A stretch of 39,144 nt of DNA from Ruegeria lacuscaerulensis ITI-1157 (GCA_000161775.1 GG704596.1:515375-554518), one strand, 5' to 3'; positions 6,400-16,443 are shown, numbered from the stretch's first letter. The notes: generated by a model from the letters alone, not told the origin. A program made the numbers and translations.

Positions 6400-6876
6400 T
6401 CAGAGGCGGGTTTCAAGTGCCAAGCGCATGAAGGCACTGTTGGGATCTGGGTCGTAGCCCGCGATCGGCCCGCAATAGGAATATCCCAATCTTTCATAAA
6501 GATTTCGCGCCGCGTCATAAGCCGGCAGATGCGCCGCACCGGTTTCCAGCACCAGCGCCGTGCAGCCTTCGGATCGGGCGGTCTCGGCCAGGTGTTCCAT
6601 CATCCGGCGGGCCAGCCCTCGGCCTCGCGCCTGCGGCAGGACATGCACCGATTTTACCTCGGCCGTGCCATCAGGCAGCGCCTTGAGCGCCCCGCAGCCC
6701 AGCACCTGATCGTCCTCAAGGATCGCCCAGAACCGGATGTCCGGCGCGGTCAGTTCATCAGGTTGCAGCGTATGATTGCTCTCCGCCGGGCCGGCCGACC
6801 GGCTGTGCGCGACATGGGCCTCGAGCACCGGGCGCAACGCATCCGATGCCGGGTCGGCCGGACGGATCCGGATCAT
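6400..6876 (-). CDS. GNAT family N-acetyltransferase
   Basis: 158 residues. The acetyl-CoA binding motif A is clear: VKSVHVLPQARGRGLARRMM (R/Q-x-x-G-x-G/A), preceded by the central strand GCGALKAL and followed by LVLETGAA and NLYERLGY, the usual end of small GNAT enzymes. It transfers an acetyl group from acetyl-CoA to an unknown amine. The ATG directly follows the stop of the complex I subunit gene (TGAATG), so the two are translationally coupled and probably cotranscribed. Confidence 0.85.
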   Translation of the reverse strand: MIRIRPADPASDALRPVLEAHVAHSRSAGPAESNHTLQPDELTAPDIRFWAILEDDQVLGCGALKALPDGTAEVKSVHVLPQARGRGLARRMMEHLAETARSEGCTALVLETGAAHLPAYDAARNLYERLGYSYCGPIAGYDPDPNSAFMRLALETRL

Positions 6877-7188
6877 TCAGTGGGTCCAGGGGCCGCGCCG
6901 GTCGGTGGCAAAGTTCTCACCATATCCACGCGGGCGGATATTGGGCTTGCGCTTGTGCGGCTCGACGACCTGCGCGTCGATGCCGTGTTCCCGCGCATAG
7001 TGCAGCGCCTCTTCCTTGGTGTCGAACCGCAGACGCACCTGGGTCTGCGTGTCGCTCGAGGATGTCCAGCCCATCAGCGGATCGACCTCGCGCGCCGACG
7101 CAGGCGCGAACTCCAGAACCCATTTCCGGGTCTTGGCCATTCCTGACGTCATCGCATTTCTTGCAGGCTGGTAAATCCGTGCGCGCAT
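6877..7188 (-). CDS. NDUFS4-type complex I accessory subunit (ETC C1 family)
   Basis: 103 residues beginning [20 protein letters not shown], the typical start of bacterial homologues of the 18-kDa mitochondrial complex I subunit NDUFS4, with [36 protein letters not shown] and the basic C-terminal tail. It associates with the peripheral arm of NADH:ubiquinone oxidoreductase and is characteristic of alphaproteobacteria. It is encoded apart from the nuo operon, divergent from uvrB and upstream of the GNAT gene. Confidence 0.88.
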   Translation of the reverse strand: MRARIYQPARNAMTSGMAKTRKWVLEFAPASAREVDPLMGWTSSSDTQTQVRLRFDTKEEALHYAREHGIDAQVVEPHKRKPNIRPRGYGENFATDRRGPWTH

Positions 7189-7275
7189 GTCGCCTCTCCA
7201 TACTCGGGTTGTCGCGCCCGTTTATGCGCCAGAGAGCGGGCGGCGACAAGATTGCAAATGCCGCAGCCTGACCGG

Positions 7276-7318
7276 TTTTGTCCGCGCGACGGGGGTTGCA
7301 TGCGGACAAAATAAGAAC
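7276..7318. promoter_or_regulatory. Inverted repeat and SOS-like box before uvrB
   Basis: TTTTGTCCGC (7276-7285) and GCGGACAAAA (7302-7311) form a perfect 10-bp inverted repeat with a 16-bp spacer. Overlapping its right arm, GGAC-N7-GAAC (7304-7318) is one base from the GAAC-N7-GAAC (GTTC-N7-GTTC) LexA box described for alphaproteobacteria such as Rhodobacter. Its position 30 bp before the uvrB start fits SOS control. Confidence 0.5.
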
Positions 7319-7348
7319 AAATGTAAGGGGCTGAAGCGGAGCCTGCCC

Positions 7349-9529
<2,181 letters not shown>

Positions 9530-9616
9530 ATGCAATAATAGCGCACAACTGATGGTTGCAATTCCCCTTCTGAACGGGAAGTCTATTCTCCGAAACAGCC
9601 GTGTTTGGAGATATTT

Positions 9617-10267
9617 ATGGATGTGTTTCTTGTTTTGGCTGGGCTGCTCGGAACTGTCTCAACCTTGGCGGCGGTTTGGGTATGGGTAAGCGTGCTGGCA
9701 GGATGGCGCGAACCAACACCCGGCAGAAGCCTTGCGATGCTTTGGTTCGCAGTACTTCTGGTAGTCATCTTGGGACTTGGAACAAATATTGACTTCAGCC
9801 CGTTCAGCCTATTGGTTTTGGCGATATGGCCAATATCAGTTCTTTTTCTACTAAACATCGCCATTGGCGCGAACCTTGAAATCGCAGTCTTTGCGGCGGC
9901 AGCTCTGTTTATTTTGGTTGGTGTGGCGGTAGTGTTGATGCCCAAGAAGGCGAGACTTCCGTCAATCGTCGTTGGAGCCATGCTGGTCGCAATAGGTCCT
10001 GTCGTATTGCAAGACGCGCTGATTCAATGGCAAATGACAAAACTTGCAAGAGCATCCGAATTGCACATCATTGAACGCTCGTCGCTGTTTGAGTCTATCC
10101 GAGAGTTCTCTGACGGTTATCAACCTCCACATGGTGTTGCTTGCGACAAGGAGGATTGGCCCTACCTTTGGAGCTATCGGCGTAGAGCCTGGATCGCATT
10201 GCCGACCAATACTCGTTACGGCGGCGAAACCAAAGAAAGTGTTATGAGAGTTTGTGTCCGCGGATAG
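9617..10267 (+). CDS. Hypothetical membrane protein
   Basis: 216 residues from the ATG at 9617, with GGAG six bases upstream; an in-frame TTG at 9605 is less likely. The N-terminal ~140 residues contain about five hydrophobic helices (beginning VFLVLAGLLGTVSTLAAVWV, then LAMLWFAVLLVVILGLG and LLVLAIWPISVLFLLNIAIG). The C-terminal ~80 residues are soluble, with two cysteines. The DNA is visibly less GC-rich than uvrB upstream and uses more AT-ending codons, which suggests acquisition by transfer. I do not recognise a family. A polytopic membrane protein of accessory character. Confidence 0.65.
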   Translation: MDVFLVLAGLLGTVSTLAAVWVWVSVLAGWREPTPGRSLAMLWFAVLLVVILGLGTNIDFSPFSLLVLAIWPISVLFLLNIAIGANLEIAVFAAAALFILVGVAVVLMPKKARLPSIVVGAMLVAIGPVVLQDALIQWQMTKLARASELHIIERSSLFESIREFSDGYQPPHGVACDKEDWPYLWSYRRRAWIALPTNTRYGGETKESVMRVCVRG

Positions 10268-10312
10268 CGCCCCCCTCACTCCACCCTTGCACCCCACCTC
10301 CCTCTCCTCCAC

Positions 10313-10341
10313 GTTTGAAATCACAAATTGTGATTCCAAAC
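10313..10341. promoter_or_regulatory. 29-bp palindrome directly before the ORF6N gene
   Basis: Arms GTTTGAAATCACAA and TTGTGATTCCAAAC around a single central base: 13 of 14 positions are symmetric. It ends 7 bp before the ATG at 10349, leaving no room for a normal ribosome-binding site. It is either an operator covering the promoter or start region, or an RNA hairpin masking the start. A related 28-bp sequence lies at 10549-10576. Confidence 0.65.
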
Positions 10342-10348
10342 GGGCGCC

Positions 10349-11056
10349 ATGTCGAACGCCAAGAACCTGCCCTCCACGCATGAGGTCCAAAGCGCCATTC
10401 ACCGGGTGCGCGGCACACGTGTGGTGCTGGCCGAGGATCTGGCGCGGTTCTACGGAAAATCCGTCAGCGCCTTCAATCAGGCCGTCTCGCGTAACAAGAA
10501 CCGGTTCGAGGGCTACCGCTTTCAGCTGACCGATGCCGAGGTGGCCGATTTGATATCACGGAATGTGATTTCAAAGCCCAAAGGCCGCGGCGGGCGACGG
10601 GTCAATCCGTGGGTCTATACCGATTACGGCGTGGCCATCGCCTCGACCCTGTTCAAGGACCCGCGCGCGATCAAGATTACCCGGATGATCACCGAGGCCT
10701 TCGTCGACGGCGCCAACGCCCTGGCTGAAACCCCACGCAGCGCGCCCGAGATCCTGCCGCCCGAAGGCACCCCCGCCCCGCTGCTGCCGAATGGCGAACA
10801 GTTGCGGGCGCTGGCCGAAAACATCCTCGATTCCGGGCAGCAGAGCCTGGTCGATTACATCGCCAACCCCACCACCAAGCGCCAGCAGGCGGTGGCGGTG
10901 ATCATGAAAACGCTGGCCGAAACCGCAGGCGAAGAGGTGCGCACCCAGCACGAGCGCCTGCGCCTGCGCATCGCTGAACGGCTGGCCGAGGGCGACTATG
11001 CCGATGACGATGACCGCAAGCGGCTGATCGAACTGCTGCAGGCGATGAAGGGTTAA
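10349..11056 (+). CDS. ORF6N domain (KilA-N-type) DNA-binding protein
   Basis: 235 residues. Residues ~18-115 match the ORF6N domain found in phage antirepressor-like proteins: RGTRVVLAEDLARFYGKSV, NRFEGYRFQLTDAEVADLIS, RRVNPWVYTDYGVAIASTLF and KITRMITEAFV. The rest is charged and helical, ending in a DDDDRKRLIELLQ segment, possibly for oligomerisation. ORF6N proteins bind DNA and are common in phages and mobile elements; here no other phage gene is adjacent. No Shine-Dalgarno precedes the ATG; a strong palindrome sits there instead. The stop overlaps that of the convergent MmcQ gene (11053-11056). Confidence 0.85.
   Translation: MSNAKNLPSTHEVQSAIHRVRGTRVVLAEDLARFYGKSVSAFNQAVSRNKNRFEGYRFQLTDAEVADLISRNVISKPKGRGGRRVNPWVYTDYGVAIASTLFKDPRAIKITRMITEAFVDGANALAETPRSAPEILPPEGTPAPLLPNGEQLRALAENILDSGQQSLVDYIANPTTKRQQAVAVIMKTLAETAGEEVRTQHERLRLRIAERLAEGDYADDDDRKRLIELLQAMKG
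10549..10576. promoter_or_regulatory. Second copy of the palindrome inside the ORF6N gene
   Basis: This 28-bp stretch matches 10314-10341 at 22 of 28 positions by direct comparison, sharing TTTGA, ATCAC-N5-GTGATT and CAAA in register. It lies in codons ~67-76 of the ORF6N gene, 235 bp from the first site. Two sites of one type at a promoter and inside the gene suggest autorepression with looping, but chance codon content cannot be excluded. Confidence 0.4.
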
Positions 11057-11406
11057 AGCCCCAGCTCGGCCCGCATCTTTTTCGTCAGCTTGGCAACGAC
11101 CATCTCGTAGGACGTCACGATGTGGTCGCGCAGGGACGCATCGCTCATTCCGCGTTCGTCGTAAACCTGCAGCCATTTCATGCCGCGTGAGGCCAGATAA
11201 GGCGCGGGCCGGATGCCGGGCTGATCCTGCAGCACCTCATAGGCCAGGTCGGTGGCCTTGAAGGTAAAGGCGTCCTGGCCGTCGTTCCAGCCGCAGATCG
11301 CGAACACCTTGCCACCCACCTTCCACACATCCGCATTGCCCCACTGCACGACGTGGCTTGTGGCCTTGAGAGAGGCGCAGAAAGTGTTGAATTCGTCGCG
11401 GGTCAC
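11053..11406 (-). CDS. MmcQ/YjbR family DNA-binding protein
   Basis: 117 residues from the GTG at 11406 (VTRDEFNTFCASLKATSHVV), chosen because family members start here and are 115-120 residues; the frame stays open upstream across the excalibur gene. The family features are WGNADVWKVGGKVFAICGW, FTFKATDLAYEVLQDQPGI and PAPYLASRGMKWLQV. The fold is CyaY-like and the function is unclear despite the name. It converges with the ORF6N gene with overlapping stops. No obvious ribosome-binding site is seen. Confidence 0.85.
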   Translation of the reverse strand: MTRDEFNTFCASLKATSHVVQWGNADVWKVGGKVFAICGWNDGQDAFTFKATDLAYEVLQDQPGIRPAPYLASRGMKWLQVYDERGMSDASLRDHIVTSYEMVVAKLTKKMRAELGL

Positions 11407-11455
11407 GCGGCGCAGTGTTGCCGAGCGGATCCATTCTGGCAAGCGGGCCGCGCGG

Positions 11456-11896
11456 CTAGGGGCGCACGAATTTCGCGGTGCCGACCCGGCGCCCAGCTTG
11501 GTCCTGTTCAGGCGCAGGCCGTGCTGTTTGGACGGGCACACCACTCTGGGGTCGGTAAACCGGGCCGGTTTCACAGGCGATGCCGTCGCCATCGGGATCG
11601 TTGCGCGTGTGATACCCCAGTTGCCCCCGACGCATCGGCCCCAGCCCGACAGACTGGGCCGCCTCGCAGCCCGCCAGCGCCCATAGGTGCATCATGGCTC
11701 CGGTCCGGTCATATTCCGACGTGCGCAGATAGACACCCAAGGCAATGCCCGCAACGGTCACTGGCAGGGTCAGCACCATGAACAGGATGCGCCACGGCGA
11801 AAGCGCCCGCCGCCGCGTTGCGTCCGCCCTGCGCTGCCGTCGCAGGGCGCGTCTGTCGACAGCAGAGCCTCGGGCGGATTTGGTGTCATCGGTCAT
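11456..11896 (-). CDS. Excalibur calcium-binding domain membrane protein
   Basis: 146 residues: a basic cytoplasmic N-terminus (RRALRRQRRADATRRRA), one membrane helix (about 35-56, ILFMVLTLPVTVAGIALGVY), then a short extracytoplasmic domain ending in NDPDGDGIACE, the excalibur motif (DxDxDGxxCE) with its conserved cysteine pair (CEAAQ...ACE). The motif binds calcium in related proteins. The role is unknown. It lies 50 bp upstream of the MmcQ gene on the same strand, and may be cotranscribed. Confidence 0.8.
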   Translation of the reverse strand: MTDDTKSARGSAVDRRALRRQRRADATRRRALSPWRILFMVLTLPVTVAGIALGVYLRTSEYDRTGAMMHLWALAGCEAAQSVGLGPMRRGQLGYHTRNDPDGDGIACETGPVYRPQSGVPVQTARPAPEQDQAGRRVGTAKFVRP

Positions 11897-11960
11897 GCGT
11901 CGGTTCTAGCCCAACACTGTGGCAATGCCGAGGCATTGTCAGCGGATCGGCCTGACGGCA

Positions 11961-12368
11961 TCAACGCACCACATGCACCGCGCATTTGGCGTGACGCACC
12001 ACATGGGTCGCAGTGGACCCAAGCAGCAGATCCTGCATGCCGGGTCGGTGCGAGGCCATGATGATGAGGTCGGGCTTGTGGGTTTCCGCCCAGTCCAGAA
12101 TGGTACGACCCGAATGCCCCTCGACCACGACACCCTTGGCGTTGGGCAGCTTGGCGGCCAAGCCGTTCAGCTCTTCCTGGATGGCCTTGCGCGCCTCGGT
12201 CAGATATTCGGCCGGCATGTAGGAAATCGCATAGTCTGGAATGTGCTCGACCACATGAAGAAGCGTTACCTTTGCATCCGGCGTTGCCAGGATTTTCGCC
12301 AGTTTGAGTGGCGCGGAGGTGTCGCGCTCCGCATCAAAGGATATCGGGACAAGAATGTTGTGATACAT
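11961..12368 (-). CDS. Universal stress protein (UspA family)
   Basis: 135 residues with the Usp fold: N-terminal strand MYHNILVPISFD, the middle LLHVVEHIPDY and the ATP-binding signature at the end, IIMASHRPGMQDLLLGSTATHVVRHAKCAVHVVR read in parts (G-2x-G-9x-G-S/T type with GMQDLLLGSTA). Proteins of this class are induced under oxygen or energy limitation. An Fnr-like site lies 63 bp upstream of the start, in the 72-bp gap behind the ABM gene. Confidence 0.9.
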   Translation of the reverse strand: MYHNILVPISFDAERDTSAPLKLAKILATPDAKVTLLHVVEHIPDYAISYMPAEYLTEARKAIQEELNGLAAKLPNAKGVVVEGHSGRTILDWAETHKPDLIIMASHRPGMQDLLLGSTATHVVRHAKCAVHVVR

Positions 12369-12424
12369 GGCTCGCGCCTCCTTCAGTTTCGCCGTCAGAT
12401 TGCGACGTTGCTTGGGACAAGACC

Positions 12425-12438
12425 TTGATTCAGGTCAG
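12425..12438. promoter_or_regulatory. Fnr-like box before the universal stress protein gene
   Basis: TTGAT-TCAG-GTCAG matches the Fnr consensus TTGAY-N4-RTCAA at 9 of 10 defined positions. It is centred about 63 bp before the Usp start at 12368, close to the spacing of the better Fnr box before the Rrf2 gene (29516-29529). Fnr-type control of usp genes is known in proteobacteria; here it is inference. Confidence 0.4.
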
Positions 12439-12440
12439 GA

Positions 12441-12761
12441 TCAATCGAATGTTTCGGCAACCTCGTACATTACCGGCTCGAAGCTCTTGCACAATTCGTT
12501 GATCTTGCGGTTACGCTCGCGCATCTCGGATGTACGCAACATGGCCAGAAAATCCTCGCGCCGCCGCCACTGTGAATAGTTCGCGATGCGGGTCTGGGCA
12601 TCGTTGACATGCAGGCCCGCGGCGATGAAGCCGGGCTGCTTGGAAATGAAGTTCGCATAAGCATCCGTCAGCGCTTCGAGCAGATCCTGGCAGGTGCCCG
12701 GCGTCATCTCGAACGTGGTGATAACGGTCTGGACGCTTGCGTCTTTTGAAATTGTCGGCAT
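12441..12761 (-). CDS. Antibiotic biosynthesis monooxygenase (ABM) domain protein
   Basis: 106 residues forming one dimeric alpha/beta-barrel (ferredoxin-like) unit: VQTVITTFEMTPGTCQDLLE, QPGFIAAGLHVNDAQTRIAN, YSQWRRREDFLAMLRT. Such small proteins include quinol monooxygenases and heme-degrading enzymes; the substrate here cannot be told. It is in line with the universal stress protein gene downstream but separated by a 72-bp gap with a possible Fnr site. The ATG follows GGGAGATGACAG-type sequence. Confidence 0.85.
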   Translation of the reverse strand: MPTISKDASVQTVITTFEMTPGTCQDLLEALTDAYANFISKQPGFIAAGLHVNDAQTRIANYSQWRRREDFLAMLRTSEMRERNRKINELCKSFEPVMYEVAETFD

Positions 12762-12906
12762 CTGTCATCTCCCTTTGATGACCCAAGCTTAGCACAGGTT
12801 TTTCAAAGGTCTCGCCTTTCCTGCGGCTTCGGGCGGATAAGCATCGGCATCAAAAAGTGAACAGAAAACTAACGCTCCGTTAACCATATTTGCGGACTCT
12901 GCGCGC

Positions 12907-13572
12907 ATGAGCCGCTTGCTACTCTTACTTCTGGCCATTCTGCTGGGCCCCGCGCCGGTAAACGCCGGCGCCTGGCTGCGCCAAAAGGACAGTTCCTTTT
13001 CGGCGCTGTCGGTCACCGGCTATCGGGAAACAAACGGATCGGCACAATTCAAATATGCGCTTTACTCTGAATGGGGTCTTCGCGAAAAACTGACCATTGG
13101 CCTGGATGCCGAAGAACACCAGCTCGGATACGGGCACGCCCTGCTCTTTGCGCGCCTGCCGGTTGCCGACCTTGGTGTGGCCGGCCGATTGGCGGCCGAG
13201 TTCGGCATAGGCGCCCACCATCAGCAGCTGCAGGCCTGGGCGTTGTACAAGGCGACTCTGTCTTGGGGGAAAGGGTTTCAAACAGGGTACGGCGGCGGGT
13301 GGCTGGCTGTTGATGCGGCTTTGGAGTATCGAACGCACAACGCGTTGTTCCGAAAACTCGATCTGACGGCCGGTTTTTCGTCGCAACGCAGAATCGACCC
13401 GATGCTTCAGATCGAAACCGCGTATGTTCCCGGACGCCCCTTCTATTGGAGCGCCCGGCCCTCTGTTCTCATTCGCCCCGATACCGGACCCAACACCTGG
13501 GTTCTGGGGCTCGAGCGGACCGCGGACCGCCGCTCCATAGGTGTCCGTTTTTCGCTTTGGCGCGAGTTCTAG
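12907..13572 (+). CDS. Putative outer-membrane beta-barrel protein
   Basis: 221 residues with a signal peptide (MSRLLLLLLAILLGPAPVNA, cleavage after NAG or NA-GA) and a mature part of alternating hydrophobic and polar residues rich in Gly, Tyr and Trp (ALYSEWGLREKLTIGLDAEE, FQTGYGGGWLAVDAALEYRT), ending in ...GVRFSLWREF. A terminal phenylalanine after alternating aromatic residues is a sorting signal of outer-membrane barrels. Related annotations are 'hypothetical exported protein'. The gene is convergent with the beta-helix gene. Function unknown. Confidence 0.7.
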   Translation: MSRLLLLLLAILLGPAPVNAGAWLRQKDSSFSALSVTGYRETNGSAQFKYALYSEWGLREKLTIGLDAEEHQLGYGHALLFARLPVADLGVAGRLAAEFGIGAHHQQLQAWALYKATLSWGKGFQTGYGGGWLAVDAALEYRTHNALFRKLDLTAGFSSQRRIDPMLQIETAYVPGRPFYWSARPSVLIRPDTGPNTWVLGLERTADRRSIGVRFSLWREF

Positions 13573-13573
13573 G

Positions 13574-13604
13574 TTGCCCAACCCGACTGCGGCGGCTTGG
13601 GCAA
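13574..13604. terminator. Hairpin between convergent genes
   Basis: TTGCCCAA (13574-13581) and TTGGGCAA (13597-13604) form a perfect 8-bp stem just after the stop of the barrel gene and 12 bp after the stop of the beta-helix gene on the other strand. It can act in both directions. There is no T-run, so confidence is moderate. Confidence 0.45.
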
Positions 13605-13616
13605 AGAAGCTGGTCG

Positions 13617-15902
13617 TCAGTTCTCGACACGCATGGTGACGGACACTTCGCCCTTCAGGCTTTCTTGCCAGCGCAGCTTGATTTCATTCTGCGCTGCGCC
13701 CTGCAGCAGCTGGACATACGGCGCGGCGTACCGGGTTGCGCCCAACACCGTCGTCAACGCATCCAAGGCAACTACGCTGTCACAGCTGCGGGCCTGCCCT
13801 CCGAATGGCAGAGCACCATCGGAACTGATGGTCCAGGCCTGTGCCGCCGAGTTCTGCGATTGCCGAACGCGCAGCGGGTTGGCGGTTTTCGTAGACACGT
13901 TGTGATAGCTGTTGTTGGAAAAGGTTACGCTGACAAACCGGCTGGGGTCGAGCCCGGCATAACTGGTATCCACCCTGTCAACACGGTCGATGGTTCCGTT
14001 GGCGGTGCGGAACTTGTTGCCCGTTACGGTCAGCCCATTCAGGAAGTGACCGCTGCCATAGGGACGGATCACGATATAGCTGAACCAGGGCGCGACATTG
14101 CTGCTGTAGAAGATATTGTCGGTGATGCTCATCGCGCTGAACGAAAAGCCCGAGGTGTAGTCCGGTACGGCGTCCCTTTCGTTGGTCCATTCAATGAAGC
14201 AATTGTCGACATAGTTTTCGGCAACGGTCGAACTGTTGTAAGGTCCGATCATCACAAGGCCGGCATTTCGGACCCCATTGGGAACGCTGTCGCCTTGAAA
14301 GAAGTGGTTTCCCAGAACCAGATTGTTGTCGCCGCCCAGCACCGCAAAGTGATGGAACCGCACGGCCCGATTGTGGCGCAGCTTGACGTCGTTGGCATTC
14401 GCATTGATCGCAATCGAGCTGCGCTCAGATACGTCCAGTGGCTCTTCGCTGGACAGGAATTGACACCCATCTACCAGCAGGCCCTGACACCCAGCGCCGA
14501 TCGAGGTAATGCCTCGGTCCTTGGGCCGACTGACGAAACAGTTCTTGAGCACGAAGGTGTTTCCGCCGGGCGCCAGTCGAATGCCGCTGCATCGGCCGTT
14601 GCACTGGAACTCGATATCCTCCATCCCGAATTTCTGAAGCGCGCTGAAACCGCTGAAGTCCAGGAGGTACTTGAAAGAAACGAAGGTAAACGTCTGCGTT
14701 CCGGCGGCGTCATGGATCGGCGCGTTCAAGGTAATCTCGCCGGCACCTTCGTTCTTGGATCGGACGTAGATCTCGCGACCGACACCGCTGCCCTGCACCA
14801 ACGAGCCAACCGGGATGTTGGCCACGTTTGCAACGTTCGACAGCTTGTATGGATCAGCCGGATCATATGTGGCGGTCGAGGCAAAGGTCTCGGTGTCCCA
14901 GTCGGCGCTGCTCTTGACGTCAAACTGCCCGTTTCGGATCACGCGGCGGGTCGAATAGCTGGTCCGGTTCGGCACGGCGGCCTGCATGTCGATGGGGCTC
15001 GAGACGGAAATCTTGCGGCCGCACAGATCCAGCGATTCATGATCGACGTTGTTCAACAGCGCCTGAAACGCCTTCTTGAAGGCAAGCGTTTCGTCACCGA
15101 AAGCCGTGACATAGGTCGGCAGGTCGAAATTCTTGGTCAGCAGCAGCATCCGGTCATCGGGCATGATGACCGTGCCCTCGAAATCGACCTCCGAATCCAA
15201 TCCCACATCCTGCCCAAGGTAATAGACGCCCTCGGGCACATAGACCCGGCGGCCGTCGGCGGCTTGGTCCGCGGCCTCGAAGGCGGCGGAATCATCGGTG
15301 ACCCCATCGCCCACGGCGCCAAAGTCGCGCACGTCCACCAGGCTGATCATGTCGCGCAGAAACACGCCGGTCACGTCGGTGATCTCGATGTCATCGACGC
15401 GCACCACGGCCCCATTGGCGCCTTCGATATCCAACCCGAAATGCCCATAGAGCGCCGACATGCCCCACGGCATGTCCACGCCGGGGCGCTGGCCGGTGCC
15501 GACGATGGCCGTGATCTCGTGGACCAAACCATAGGCCGTCAGTTGCGTGGCAGGCCCCTGTTCGACCAGCCCGGAAACATGCACGTCGCCTGCGCCCCCG
15601 GCCCAGCCGGCAATGCGCACCTGCGGCAGCGGCCCGCTTACCGCCTTGACCCGCGCCTTGATCTGCAGGTAGCACCCCGGCAACAACGGCGTCTGTCCCA
15701 TATAGCGCAGCTGCTGGATCGCATTGACCTTCAGGATCTCCAGGCATCCGCCGAAATCCGCATCCGCCGGCACGAACGCACCCGACCCCGATCCGTCATA
15801 GGTGGGCGTCCCGGGCGTCCCGTCGCCGCTTGACCATACATCCAGACCATTCGCGAATTGCGGCGGCATGAACACGATGCCGTCGGTGATTGCCTTGTTC
15901 AT
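13617..15902 (-). CDS. Right-handed beta-helix protein, possible tail fibre
   Basis: 761 residues from the ATG at 15902, preceded by AAAGGG. The N-terminal ~195 residues are a beta-rich, carbohydrate-binding-like domain (ANGLDVWSSGDGTPGTPTYD). Then VRDFGAVGDGVTDDSAAFEA (about 206-225) marks the start of a pectate-lyase-3/GH28-type beta-helix, with repeated coils such as NTFVLKNCFVSRPKDRGI and TVTGNKFRTANG. The C-terminal part is a compact domain. No signal peptide is present, which speaks against a secreted lyase and for a phage-like tail fibre or spike. In Rhodobacterales, gene transfer agent fibre and spike proteins are encoded away from the main cluster; this could be one. Neighbours give no support. 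Confidence 0.7.
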   Translation of the reverse strand: MNKAITDGIVFMPPQFANGLDVWSSGDGTPGTPTYDGSGSGAFVPADADFGGCLEILKVNAIQQLRYMGQTPLLPGCYLQIKARVKAVSGPLPQVRIAGWAGGAGDVHVSGLVEQGPATQLTAYGLVHEITAIVGTGQRPGVDMPWGMSALYGHFGLDIEGANGAVVRVDDIEITDVTGVFLRDMISLVDVRDFGAVGDGVTDDSAAFEAADQAADGRRVYVPEGVYYLGQDVGLDSEVDFEGTVIMPDDRMLLLTKNFDLPTYVTAFGDETLAFKKAFQALLNNVDHESLDLCGRKISVSSPIDMQAAVPNRTSYSTRRVIRNGQFDVKSSADWDTETFASTATYDPADPYKLSNVANVANIPVGSLVQGSGVGREIYVRSKNEGAGEITLNAPIHDAAGTQTFTFVSFKYLLDFSGFSALQKFGMEDIEFQCNGRCSGIRLAPGGNTFVLKNCFVSRPKDRGITSIGAGCQGLLVDGCQFLSSEEPLDVSERSSIAINANANDVKLRHNRAVRFHHFAVLGGDNNLVLGNHFFQGDSVPNGVRNAGLVMIGPYNSSTVAENYVDNCFIEWTNERDAVPDYTSGFSFSAMSITDNIFYSSNVAPWFSYIVIRPYGSGHFLNGLTVTGNKFRTANGTIDRVDRVDTSYAGLDPSRFVSVTFSNNSYHNVSTKTANPLRVRQSQNSAAQAWTISSDGALPFGGQARSCDSVVALDALTTVLGATRYAAPYVQLLQGAAQNEIKLRWQESLKGEVSVTMRVEN

Positions 15903-16041
15903 TGAATACCCTTTCCCAATCGCGCCACGCCCCAACGCGGCACAGGCCAATTCCCCGGCCCGGATGTTTCCGGACACGCTGGCCTGAGATATCGGAAAGG
16001 ATTTAACCGCCGCTCACGGCACCGTGACGGTGGGTGTTGCG

Positions 16042-16443
16042 TCAGGCCGCGGGATCGGCGTTGCCCGGAAGGAGAACGCCATTGATTTTCCAGCCGCTCT
16101 CCCGCTGCTCCATCTGATAGTCCAGGATATGCGCCCGGCCGTCGCCATCGACCACCATCACCTTTTGCCACCACTGGCCGTCGATCTGACGCAGGTCTAG
16201 AAACCTGACATCGGCTGGTCGCCAAACCATAGGATAGCTGTTGCGCACCATGGCACCGAAGTTTTCGGGCGTACGAAACAGGGTCTGGATTCCGGGACTG
16301 GCGTAGGTGAAGGCGGTGACGAAATCATCCGCCTGAAACGCCTGCATCTGGGCGCGGATATTCGCCTCGATCTCGGCATTCTGGGCCAAGGCACCGGTTG
16401 CCAGACCGGCGCTCAGAGAAACAACAAGCAACAAACGACGCAT
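16042..16443 (-). CDS. DUF4864 family exported protein
   Basis: 133 residues from the ATG at 16443, with AGGAGG upstream. Signal peptide MRRLLLVVSLSAGLATGALA, then a cystatin-like (SnoaL/NTF2-type) domain: IRAQMQAFQADDFVTAFTYA, SPGIQTLFRTPENFGAMVRN, and WWQKVMVVDGDGRAHILDYQ. These match DUF4864. The role is unknown. The gene is 49 bp downstream of lysS on the same strand. Confidence 0.82.
   Translation of the reverse strand: MRRLLLVVSLSAGLATGALAQNAEIEANIRAQMQAFQADDFVTAFTYASPGIQTLFRTPENFGAMVRNSYPMVWRPADVRFLDLRQIDGQWWQKVMVVDGDGRAHILDYQMEQRESGWKINGVLLPGNADPAA

Noticed and set aside
13446..15833. A 795-codon open frame opposite the beta-helix gene
   Set aside because: Antisense shadow; the minus strand carries recognisable beta-helix coils and a proper start with ribosome-binding site.
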